Shown: positions 33,784 through 42,876 of the stretch, in pieces
Numbering within the stretch: the stretch's first letter is position 1
Layout: every line of letters begins with the position of its first letter
Made by a program: the position numbers and the translations under genes
NCBI GenBank assembly: GCA_963824645.1
Contig: CAWGQC010000009.1
Span: 248,001 to 312,000 of the forward strand
Direction of reading: 5' to 3'
Length of the DNA: 64,000 bases
From: Bog-756 sp963824645
GTDB lineage: Bacteria; Actinomycetota; Acidimicrobiia; Acidimicrobiales; RAAP-2
The notes under the pieces: model-generated
Database searches by the model: none
What the model was told of the DNA's origin: nothing
What the model saw: only the letters and a program-made list of their open reading frames with translations

Positions 33784-36469
33784 ATGGTGCATCCGTCCGG
33801 TCCCGCTGACCTCCTGGTTGGCAGGGAGTCGGAACGGGACGCCTTGGAAGCTGCCATCGATGCGGCGGTGTCCGGCCGACCAGCGGTGGCTTGGGTCGAG
33901 GGCGAAGCCGGCATGGGCAAGACCACCCTCGTGCGCCACGTGATGGCTCAACCTCCCTCCGGGGTCCAGGTACAGCAGGTCTCTGCGGATGAGCTGGCCA
34001 GCCACGTTTCCTTCGATCTCGCCCATCGGCTCGGTTCCCGTTCCACCGAGACCTTCGCGGCTGGAATGGAGATCCTCGGGTACTGGTCGGACCGTCAGGA
34101 CGACGGCCCTCTGATCGTGGTGGTCGAGGACCTGCACTGGGCCGATGCCGCTTCGGCCGGAGCCCTCCTGACCGCGGTGCAGAGGCTCGACAAGGATCGG
34201 GTGGCCGTCATCGTGACCGCTCGCCCGGGCACCCAAGGCGGGTGGGACCGCTTTTGCCGCGACTCCGAGCGTTGCCGGACAATTGATGTGGGAGCGTTCA
34301 ACGAAGAGGAAGTGGCCACGGTCGCCTCGTCGGCCGGCATCGAGCTCACCCCGTATCAGGCCGAGCGCCTCCGTGCCCACACCGGTGGCCACCCCCTGTA
34401 CGTGCGGACCCTCCTCTCCGAGTTGGGTCCCGACGAGCTCCGAGCTCCTGACGGTGATCTGCCGGCGCCGAGGTCCCTCACTTCATCCGTGACAGCCCGC
34501 CTCTCCGAGATGCCGGAGGCGGCCCGTTCTCTGGCCGCCGCACTGGCGGTCCTCAACCACCGTGCGGCTCTCCCGCTGGTGGGTCGGATCGCGGGTGTCG
34601 ACGCCCCGGTCGAGCCGTTCGATCAGTTGTTGGGTACTGGTTTCGTCGGCTGGGATCCCCAGGAACCTGGGCCTCCGATCGAGTTCACCCATCCGTTGTA
34701 CCGACAAGCCATCTATCAGGACCTGTCGCCGAGTGTGCGCCGTGACCTTCACCGGGCCGCCGCCCGGGAATCCAGTTCGACGGCGAGCCTCGCCCACCGC
34801 GTGGCCGCGGCCGACGGTGCGGACGAGGTTCTGGCACAGGAACTGGAGGCGCGGGCCAAACATGCCCTCGGCCAGAGGGACAAGGTCATGGCCGCTCGAG
34901 CGTTCGAGTGGGCCTCGTCGCTGAGCACACAGCAAGCCGACGCTGAGCGCAGACTCGTTGATGCGGCCCGCGCCTACGTCGACGCCGGACAAGTTGCCAG
35001 AGCTGACTCACTCGGCAGCGAGATCGAACGGATCGAGGAAGGACCCGGCCGGAATCTGGTGCTCGGGATGCTCGAGTGGGACAAGGGGCACACCGAGAAC
35101 GCTCGGCGCTGGCTCGAGCGGGTTGTCCGGTCCGAGAATCCCGAAGGGTCAGACGCCAAGGACACCGTCGCCCGTGCGTGGGCCGAATTGGCTGAAATCT
35201 CCATCGCCTTCGGACAGGCACCCGAGGCAGCACATGCCGCGGGCCAGGCGTTGGCTCTCGCCTCCCCCGACACATCCTCCGAGCGACTGGCTCAACTCCA
35301 CGGCGCGCTGAGCAGAAGGCTACCTGCACGGAGCGGCGTCGGGATTGGTGCGTCTGCGCTCGCGTCTGCCCGCAGCGCCAGAACATGTGCACGGTGGTGA
35401 GGTCGACCTGTTGGTCATCCGGGCCACCCTTGGCATGTTCGCCGGATTAACCACTGCGGCCGTGGCCGATCTGCGCGCGGTATTGGCTCTTGTCCGAGCC
35501 GGCCACGTGCCCGTGGAACTCGCTCGGTGCCATCGGGAACTGGCCACGCTCCTCGTGACCCGAGGTGAGTTCGACGAAGCGCTGGTGCAAGCCCATACGG
35601 GCCTGACCATCGCCGTCGACGATCGACGAGGTACCGAGGACGCGGCCTGCCATGCGGTGCTCGGTACCATCCTGGCGTACCGGGGTGACCAGGAGGCAGC
35701 CGCCACACACGCCGCCGCGGCCGCCGCCGCCGCCGATCGCCTGGGCGCCATCGAGGCAATGGTCATGGTCCGGATCGGCGACTCCACCTTGGCCGTGGCA
35801 GACGGCTCGCCCGAACGGGTCATCGAGTACTTGGACCCCCTGGCCGAGGTCGTGCCGATGTTGGCTTCGTTGACGTTCTGGCCCTCATTGGTCGTCGCAC
35901 TGCTGGATACCGGGCAGATCGGTCGTGCCGAAGAGCGAATCGACGGGCTCGTAAAGGCCGCGGATGCGAGAGGCCTGCACATGGACGCCCGGGTCCTCGG
36001 GCTTCGGGCCCGCTTGGCGGCCGCCCGCGGGCAACTTGAACAGGCCGACAAGCTCTTCGGCGAGGCTCTGGATGGGTTCGGACCCAACGATCCCTTTCTC
36101 GAGCGAGCCCTCCTGCTCCATGCTCACGGGCGGGTACAGCTGCAGCGGGGTGCTCGACATCACGGAATGACCGCGCTCCGTGAGGCCCACACGGTCCTCG
36201 CGTCGGTAGGAGCGGAACCGTTCGTCAGACAAGTGGAGCCCGACCTCAAGGGCGCTGGGATCCGATCCGGTCGAAGGTCCCCCAGAGCCTCACTCGAGCT
36301 CACCGACCGCGAACGGGATGTCGCAGTGTTGGTTGGAAAAGGGTATTCAAACCCCGAGGTGGCGGCAGAGCTCTACGTCAGCCGGAAGGCGATCGAGTAC
36401 CACTTGCGCAACATCTACGGCAAGCTGGGCATCAGCTCACGGCGTGGACTGCGCGGCCTTGAGATTTAG
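33784..36469 (+). pseudogene. Large ATP-binding LuxR-family regulator (LAL type), split by one frameshift
   Basis: About 895 residues overall. An N-terminal AAA/STAND ATPase domain has Walker A GEAGMGKTTL near residue 40 and Walker B LIVVVEDLHWAD near 111. A long TPR-like helical region follows, then a C-terminal LuxR helix-turn-helix (LTDRERDVAVLVGKGYSNPE; VSRKAIEYHLRNIYGKLGI). The frame breaks within about 35305-35320, in the TPR region, and the second frame is preceded by a stop at 35309. ATG at 33784. LAL proteins are often pathway activators. It lies beside the exporter genes and could be their regulator, but no recognition site is proven. Confidence 0.85.
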
Positions 36470-36927
36470 AGCGACGGTGGTGGACTGAGGGATTTTTCGG
36501 ATCCCAGGACCGCATCGTCGCTCCTCCGGCGTGCACCAGGGCCAACGCTCATCCGCCGCTCCCGAGACAACGCGATGAGCTCGGAGCCCAGGTGACTCCC
36601 TAAACGCTCTGGGGACGGCCGATCGGCTCGGGTCCCTGGCGAGTTTCCCCAGGGGACATTGCCCTGTTCCGTCTACGGTTCGGACGCTGGTTCTCTTCGG
36701 ATCGGTGACCATGACTAAGGGACACCCGCGTAAGTGCTGATCGAGGTCACTGTTACCCCGCGGGCACAGGACCTTGACGGCTCGATTGCCGCCGCATTGG
36801 AGCGGAAGCCAGAGGGGGTGGCTCCGTCCCTTAGCCGGTCAAGGCCTTCGGGCTTCTGGGCAAGCGTGGGTAATCACGGCTGACACGAGATCGTGTCTTG
36901 ACACTGGCATCTGCTGGTGAATGGCGG
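36470..36927. other. Gap of 458 bp with no supported gene
   Basis: Lies between the converging LAL and monooxygenase genes. An open frame at 36734-36886 (50 codons, GTG start) has no clear ribosome site and no recognised similarity. ACTCCCTA, half of the shared exporter motif, occurs at 36595-36602 without its partner. Confidence 0.35.
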
Positions 36928-38064
36928 TCAGCCCCTGACGGGTTGCCGGGCGATGTGGGTCGAGATCCGTGTCGCCTCGATGCCGATCTCGCGAAGCATT
37001 CCCGCAGGCGAGACGTACATCCCGCAGAAGTACAGACCGCCGAGTGCGGTGGCTGCACCTGACACCGCCGGGGTTCCCGAGCTGTCACACACGCCCTCCC
37101 ACCCGACCAGGAAGTCCCCGACCGACGCCCGATACCCTGTGGCCAAAATTACAGCATCCACGGTCAGCTGCGAACCGTCCCCAAACACCACACCGTCCTG
37201 CGTAAACCGTTTGAGTTCACCATGGACGGTAATGCGGCCCCGCTTGATCTGATCCATGGTGCCGATGTCGAGCAGAGGCACGTGCTGATCGCGGGCCATC
37301 TGGGTGTTCGGCCCGTAAGGCAGCTTGTTCAAGCCCAACTTCGTCACGTCGCCGACGCTGCTCCGAACGATCGGCCACGCCAAGGCGTCCGCCGCGCGCG
37401 TCGGCAGGTGCCGCATTACAATTCCGACAGACAGGACGGGTACCACGCCGAAGATGTCTCTCGGTAGGACATTTACCGCTGAACGCACGGACAAATGGAC
37501 CTCCGCATTGTGTTCGACGAGATCCAACGCCTGTTCGCAGGCCGAGTTTCCGAATCCGACCACGAGAACGGGCCGACCTCGCCATGGCTCTCCGTTCCTG
37601 AACTCGCTCGAATGGAGGATGTTCCCTTTGAACTGCTCCATCTCTGGCCATGTCGGGCGCACAGGAACTCTGGCCCGACCGGTGGCAACCACAACGTTGT
37701 CGGAGTGCCACACCCCTTCACTTGTTCTCGCTTCCCACTTCCCATCAACCCGTTCCAGACGATGGACTGTTTCTCCAAAGTGAGGCTGAAGTGCGAAATG
37801 CCTCTGGTAGAGCTCGAGGTATTCGACCACCTGGTCTCGAGCGGGATAGCGGGTCCAGCTCTTGGGCATGGCCAGCCCCGGCAACCCCGATAAGCCCTTG
37901 GGAGTGTGCAGATGCAGCCGGTCATAGTGTCGGCGCCATGACTCCGCCACGACCGCCCCGCCTTCCACGATCTCAAAGTCCAAGCCCCGCATGCGGAGCT
38001 CTGCCGCCGCGGCCAGACCGGCCGCCGAGGCCCCGATCACCAAGGTCGCGGCATTCCCGCCCAT
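36928..38064 (-). CDS. Flavin-containing monooxygenase-like FAD/NAD(P) oxidoreductase
   Basis: A 378-residue enzyme with two Rossmann folds: an FAD-binding motif near the N-terminus (VIGASAAGLAAAAEL, a relaxed GxGxxG) and an NADPH-binding one at VVGFGNSACEQALDL. VVATGRARVP and VILATGYRAS are typical ATG motifs of FMO/YUCCA-type proteins. The HLHTPKGLSGLPGLAMP segment resembles YUCCA-like and indole/phenyl-pyruvate monooxygenases, but the substrate is not determined. ATG start; single gene. Intact, unlike several neighbours. Confidence 0.85.
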   Translation of the reverse strand: MGGNAATLVIGASAAGLAAAAELRMRGLDFEIVEGGAVVAESWRRHYDRLHLHTPKGLSGLPGLAMPKSWTRYPARDQVVEYLELYQRHFALQPHFGETVHRLERVDGKWEARTSEGVWHSDNVVVATGRARVPVRPTWPEMEQFKGNILHSSEFRNGEPWRGRPVLVVGFGNSACEQALDLVEHNAEVHLSVRSAVNVLPRDIFGVVPVLSVGIVMRHLPTRAADALAWPIVRSSVGDVTKLGLNKLPYGPNTQMARDQHVPLLDIGTMDQIKRGRITVHGELKRFTQDGVVFGDGSQLTVDAVILATGYRASVGDFLVGWEGVCDSSGTPAVSGAATALGGLYFCGMYVSPAGMLREIGIEATRISTHIARQPVRG

Positions 38065-38276
38065 GACCGAAACCTATCAGTCGCACAGCCGGGCAAACCG
38101 GTGCCATGGCTATTTGTTTTGTTGACTCCTCGGCCGACTCGGCAACGGCCGGGCGACCTTGGAAGAGCCAGTGGGCAAAGACGGATCCGGCCAGCGACAC
38201 GGACCCCTGTTGGAAGGGCCCATCAGACATCGGGTCACATGTGGGTCACGGAATCGCGGTGTTCACCGTCCAACCG

Positions 38277-38868
38277 TCATATGTTGGAGGCGGGATCGAA
38301 TCCACCCCCGAGCTTGACCGATTTAACACCGGTGGTGCAGTTACCCACGGCGCTCATTTCATCGACGACCATCTCCGGGACTGAGGACGTCATGGGACCA
38401 CCGTTGGGATAGGACCCTGTGACGGTGTCATTTCCGGACTCGGATTGGAAGTAGGGATCGGTGGGATTGCTAACCCAAATGCTCCCGGAGTATGTGCTCG
38501 ACGACACGCCCCCGTTGTACTTCAGTTTGAGACTCCCGACTGCACCGGCCTCCTCGGCATTGGTGCACTCATTGTCACTTTGTGACGGCGTGAATTTCGA
38601 GAGTCCCGGTTGCCTTGATCTGCGACGCGGCAGGTGTTCCCCCTGAGCACCCGGAAAATGTGACCTTGATCCTGGCCTTGATCTGAGAATTGGAGTCGGC
38701 GTCGCTCCAGGCAGGCGTGTACTTGATTGACCCAACAGCAGAAGTGCAGTTTTCGACACCGGTACCTGGAACATTCGCCCAAGCGGTACCTCCCACCGAT
38801 ATAACGGCGGAAGCCGAAAGCGGCAGCAGCAGCGCCATGGTCCCCACGATGATCCTGCGCACCTGCAT
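38277..38868 (-). pseudogene. Secreted Cys-containing beta protein, split by a probable 2-bp deletion
   Basis: An exported protein of about 197 residues: signal peptide (MQVRRIIVGTMALLLPLSAS), then a beta-rich domain with spaced cysteines (VENCTSAVG, FSGCSGG, NECTNAEE, GNCTTGVK). The frame breaks within about 38608-38620 in a CTCTC run: restoring one CT unit joins KATGT to LSKFTPSQ. The 592-nt span is one base over a multiple of three, as a 2-base loss predicts. ATG at 38868 with GGGGAAAA upstream. A paralogue with the same layout is at 51265-51912. Function unknown. Confidence 0.7.
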
Positions 38869-39086
38869 TTTTCCCCGCTTTCCGCCATGACGCCCACCGC
38901 GCGTGGCTTCCAGGCATAGAGAGTGGCACTCATTGTGGTGATGGGCAAGCGACAACCGAGGGTTGACTCCGGATCGCCAGTTATCCCTTGGAAGACCAGC
39001 ACCACGGACTCAATCCATCGCCCAGGTTGTCTCTTCGTTTCACCCCCTGAAACCACCAGGAGACCGACACCGGTCAGACTAGAAGT

Positions 39087-39959
39087 GTGCGCACAGGCGG
39101 ACAATTGTCGGCAGTGAGCAAGCGGTTCTCTCGCCGAGGTCCATGGGTCCTCGATCGGGTCGACCTGGATATCGCACCGGGCACACGAACGGTGATCGTG
39201 GGAGGTAATGGATCGGGAAAATCAACCCTTCTCCGGATCGTCGCCGGTGTCACCCATCCGACGGCTGGGACGGTCATCATGCCCGCGACCGTCGGCTATG
39301 TGCCCGAGCGGCTGGCTTCCCGAAGCAGGCTCACCGGTGCCGAGTACGTCGCTCACATGGGCCGCATCAAGGGTCTGGACCCCGGGACCATCTCCTCCCG
39401 TAGCCGGGAGCTGTTCGAGCGCCTGGACCTCCAACCGGGTCCGAGTGCCATGGTCGACGCCCTTTCAAAGGGAAATCGCCAGAAGCTGATCGTTGCTCAG
39501 GCATTTCTCGGACCCGTCGGTCTGTTGGTCCTCGACGAGCCGTACAGCGGACTCGACACCGCTGCCCACCGGTCGTTGGGCAAGCTGATGGACGAAGCGC
39601 AGGCTCTGGGAGCTTCGGTACTTATCAGTGCCCATGCCGCCCATTCCACTCCCAGAGCCGACCGTGTCGTCCACATTGGTGATGGTCATCTGCAGGCCGC
39701 CCCCGGCCCACGCCCGTCGCTTTCCGCTTTGGATAGCAGCGAACAGCGGATCGAACTGGTAGCCACCGCCAACGGATGCGACCCCGATCAGATCGCCACC
39801 CTGCCTGGAGTTCTCTCCACTCAACGCGACCCGCTCGGCGTGGCCATCACGCTGGTGGTTGCACACCTTCACGTGGACGCTGTTCTCAGCGCCGTCATCA
39901 GCCTGGGCTGGTCTGTTGTCTCGGTAGGATCACCCGGACAGAGCGGAACCTTGCTGTGA
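39087..39959 (+). CDS. ABC transporter ATP-binding protein
   Basis: A 290-residue ABC ATPase. Walker A GGNGSGKST, signature motif in LSKGNRQKL (SKG form usual in ABC-2 exporters), Walker B LLVLDEP with the catalytic Glu, D-loop SGLDTAA and switch His in LISAHAAH. The C-terminal 80 residues form an extra domain (ELVATANGCDPDQIATLPG) common in DrrA/NatA-like ATPases. GTG start. It overlaps the permease gene by four bases (GTGA), so the two are translationally coupled. Confidence 0.9.
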   Translation: MRTGGQLSAVSKRFSRRGPWVLDRVDLDIAPGTRTVIVGGNGSGKSTLLRIVAGVTHPTAGTVIMPATVGYVPERLASRSRLTGAEYVAHMGRIKGLDPGTISSRSRELFERLDLQPGPSAMVDALSKGNRQKLIVAQAFLGPVGLLVLDEPYSGLDTAAHRSLGKLMDEAQALGASVLISAHAAHSTPRADRVVHIGDGHLQAAPGPRPSLSALDSSEQRIELVATANGCDPDQIATLPGVLSTQRDPLGVAITLVVAHLHVDAVLSAVISLGWSVVSVGSPGQSGTLL

Positions 39960-40606
39960 CGGCCCTGGTCCGCTACGTGTGGACCGACACTCTTCGCTCG
40001 CAACGTTGGGTGGCACCCATCTTGTGCTTCGGCGCCATTGAAGCGGTCATCTGTGCTCAGGCCGGTTCGGTATTGCCGACCTACGCGGCCATGGCCGCTG
40101 TACTTTTGTTCGTCGCGACGTGGTTGAGCGTCCTCACCATCAACAACGAAGATCCGGTCCAACAGTCGATCACCATTGTTTGCGCCGGAAGCCCGAGTAA
40201 GGTTCGGTTGGCCAAGGTAACGGTCGCCTTTCTGGTGGCTACAGCACTCGGAGTTGTGGGGACCATTGGGCCGCCGCTGGCTTCGGCGAGCGGGACCACT
40301 GTCACTGACGCTTTGGCCGGCATATCCGCTCAGGTGTTCACCGCTCTGGCTGGTGTGGCGCTGGGCGCCCTCTGCAGCCGCCCCCTAGTCAGTCGGAGGG
40401 CGTGGTCGGTCCTCGCGGGAGTCTCCGTCTGCCTGGCCACGGTGATCGTTCCCTATGCTCCGCCTACCCGACAACTTCTGGTCGTCTTCAACGAGACGGG
40501 ATCCTTCGCACTGGGCATCCCCATCCTGCTCATTGGAGTGGAGACCGCGATCCTGGCCATAGTGGGCATAGGCGCATCGCTGCGGATCGCCCAACAAATG
40601 ATGTAG
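39956..40606 (+). CDS. ABC-2-type membrane protein (permease partner)
   Basis: A 216-residue membrane protein with six predicted helices, starting at the GTG that overlaps the ATPase stop. The arrangement and size fit the permease subunit of the exporter. No substrate is indicated; the hydrophilic loop after helix 2 (NNEDPVQQSITIVCAGSPSKVR) is the only distinctive stretch. Confidence 0.75.
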   Translation: MTALVRYVWTDTLRSQRWVAPILCFGAIEAVICAQAGSVLPTYAAMAAVLLFVATWLSVLTINNEDPVQQSITIVCAGSPSKVRLAKVTVAFLVATALGVVGTIGPPLASASGTTVTDALAGISAQVFTALAGVALGALCSRPLVSRRAWSVLAGVSVCLATVIVPYAPPTRQLLVVFNETGSFALGIPILLIGVETAILAIVGIGASLRIAQQMM

Positions 40607-40749
40607 CGACCGGTACCGGCGCCTCCGCCTGGCCTTTCTGGCGCTTGCCCTTACCGAACCGTACCAAGTGCACTGGCACCATCGCACTGATTGGTGACCC
40701 GTGTGCCACCGACGTCCGTACAGTGGCTATCGATGGATGAGAACCCAAC

Positions 40750-42642
40750 CTATCGGTAGCGCACCGTGCCACTGGCACTGCTGTTGTACAGATCGACGGT
40801 GTAGGAGTCTCCAGCATTCAACACCCAGAGCCCGCCGCCCGGGTAGTCGTTCCCGAACCCGAAGGTGATCTTCCGCTTGCCCCAATGGACGATGACCAGA
40901 CCGATGCAGGACCCATCTCCATTGGCGCCGCCTTGACCAGCGTTCCAGTTACCTGAGTTGTCAGTAAAATAGAAGGTCGACTGGTAAAGCGAGCCTGTTC
41001 CGCGGGCCGGGCACGGTCCCGGCGGGTAGGAAGGGGTCGGTGCGCTGGTCCCGAATCCACTGCCAGTAACGACGATCGAGGGATCCGTCGAGGAGCCTTT
41101 GAATTCAACCTTCTTGATTTTGGCGTCGGGAGAGATCGTTATCACAAATGGGTCCGCGGCGTCGGGGCTCACGCCATTACTGGCTGTGACCGTGGCGCTG
41201 TAGACGCCGGCGGTGGTGGGCGTGCCTGAAATAACCCCGGCGGGCGACAGACGGAGACCTGGTGGAAGCGAGCCTGAGGTCACCGCTGCAGTCGGAACAG
41301 GATTGCCACCCATGGTCAGCGCATATGTGTAGGAGACGCCGGTGGCGGCCGGACTCGAAGGGGTGCCCGAAATGGTCGGGGCGGCGGTCGACTCGGCCAC
41401 CTCCACCGACCCGATGTCACACTTGAGCCCCTGCGGACGAATCATTCCTCGCTGGTCCGTTCCCGGGCACAGGGAGAACCCGTCAGCCGTCGTGGGGTCG
41501 GGAATCTTGTCGATGACCGGGCTGCCGCTTCCCGGGAGCATGGTTTCGGTGGGTCCACCATTGGCACCCAAGGCTCCGAGGTCGGCAACGGTACTGGACA
41601 GGCTGGTGGCGCTGGACAGACCGCACGTGGTGTCCTGGCTTATGTTGTATCCGTCGTCATTCCAGGGCGACCCGCTGACAATGTCACACAGGCTGTCTCC
41701 TGTCGTCGGCTGCCCGAATATCGTTCCGGCTACATCGGTCGTCGATCCTCCATCCGTGGCAATCGAGTCACCCGGTCCTGCTGCAGAGTTGTTGGCAATG
41801 GTATCGGCGTCGACATGAATCGTTCCGGCATCGTTGTAGACGCCACCACCTGCATCTACACCTAGCTCTGTATAAGCCGCCGTGTTCCCCGTGATGGTGT
41901 CATCGGTGAGCACCGTATTGCCCGCATTGAAAAGGCCTCCCCCTGCAGACAATCCGATGTTCCCGGCGATGGTGTCATCAGTCAGTGTGGTGTTCGTCCC
42001 ACTGGCAGTAAGGATCCCACCACCACCTTCGTTGGTGGACGTGTTGTTGGAGATTGTGTCGTCAGTCAACGTCGCCGTTCCTGCGTTGTACACACCTCCG
42101 CCTTCGTCGTTGCCGTCACGGCTGTCCGTGTTTTCCGTCACCGTGTCGTGGGTCAAAGTCGCCACCGCACCTTGGGAGATGAATACGCCATCGCCATACG
42201 CGAGAGGTGAGGGATCGGAGATAATCACTCCCTCCCCGTCGGCGATGGTGAGGTTGGAAATGGTGACGTTGGCACCGTCGTCGAGAGCGAAGACGCTGCC
42301 GACCTGAGCGGTGGTGGTTTTCCCGTCGACCGTTGCACCGCCGCTCGGACCGGCGATGGTCAGACCGGTGATCGTTCCGGGTATCTCGACGATATCCTGA
42401 TAGGTACCGGCGGCGACTTGCACGGTGTCACCGGAGGCGGCTTGGGATACTGCGTAGGAGATAGAGGCACAGGGACTCCCCGACGTCTGGCAGTTGCCGG
42501 AGTTGGCCCCCGTCGTGGACACGTAGAGGATGACCGGTGAAGCCGACGCCGGCGTCGCTGCCAAAGGAATGGCAATCGCGGCTCCGATCAGCGCACATAG
42601 GGCACCCAGTCGAGGGGCATTGAACTTTCGCGATTTGGTCAC
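40750..42642 (-). CDS. Secreted right-handed beta-helix protein
   Basis: A 630-residue exported protein. Signal peptide about 1-35 (ending ATPASAS), a parallel beta-helix of choice-of-anchor type with repeated TLTDDTI.NN/GN turns (about 36-380), a putative Ig domain (about 410-510, with SGSLPPGLRLSPAGVISGTP) and a C-terminal beta domain with VTGSGFGTSAP and ITFGFGNDYP. The last domain recurs in the larger protein at 56239-60381. GTG start with AGGAGG. No sortase motif; likely released or wall-associated adhesin or carbohydrate-binding protein. Confidence 0.82.
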   Translation of the reverse strand: MTKSRKFNAPRLGALCALIGAAIAIPLAATPASASPVILYVSTTGANSGNCQTSGSPCASISYAVSQAASGDTVQVAAGTYQDIVEIPGTITGLTIAGPSGGATVDGKTTTAQVGSVFALDDGANVTISNLTIADGEGVIISDPSPLAYGDGVFISQGAVATLTHDTVTENTDSRDGNDEGGGVYNAGTATLTDDTISNNTSTNEGGGGILTASGTNTTLTDDTIAGNIGLSAGGGLFNAGNTVLTDDTITGNTAAYTELGVDAGGGVYNDAGTIHVDADTIANNSAAGPGDSIATDGGSTTDVAGTIFGQPTTGDSLCDIVSGSPWNDDGYNISQDTTCGLSSATSLSSTVADLGALGANGGPTETMLPGSGSPVIDKIPDPTTADGFSLCPGTDQRGMIRPQGLKCDIGSVEVAESTAAPTISGTPSSPAATGVSYTYALTMGGNPVPTAAVTSGSLPPGLRLSPAGVISGTPTTAGVYSATVTASNGVSPDAADPFVITISPDAKIKKVEFKGSSTDPSIVVTGSGFGTSAPTPSYPPGPCPARGTGSLYQSTFYFTDNSGNWNAGQGGANGDGSCIGLVIVHWGKRKITFGFGNDYPGGGLWVLNAGDSYTVDLYNSSASGTVRYR

Positions 42643-42748
42643 GGGATCCTCCTAACTCTCCACCGGTCACCGACCAGCTACCCATCCGCCCGTGCGGTTC
42701 AATGGCGTTTCTCGATTGCGCCGGTTAAGGTCGATACGACTTTTTGTC

Positions 42749-42776
42749 ATCTTAAGTCATTAGGACCTAAAGTCAA
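42749..42776 (-). promoter_or_regulatory. Candidate sigma-70-type promoter of the beta-helix gene
   Basis: On the minus strand TTGACT (-35, 42771-42776) and TAAGAT (-10, 42749-42754) are 16 bp apart in an AT-rich patch about 107 bp before the start codon. TAAGTCA and TAAAGTCA within the spacer region form an imperfect direct repeat that could bind a regulator. Confidence 0.45.
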
Positions 42777-42876
42777 GAGGGACCCTCCAGGCGACCGCGA
42801 AACCAGCTATGCGTTCCGAGACGAAGCAGCCGACGGACCCACGGCGCCCCGTGTGATGCTCAGAAGGCCGAGGATC

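Noticed and set aside
28676..36469. Programmed frameshifting in the MMPL, MFS and LAL genes
   Set aside because: No slippery heptamer with a downstream structure at the break points, the direction of shift differs between genes, and these families are not known to use it. Indel mutation or sequence error is simpler.
36734..36886. A 50-codon open frame with GTG start
   Set aside because: No clear ribosome site or similarity; in the gap between convergent genes.
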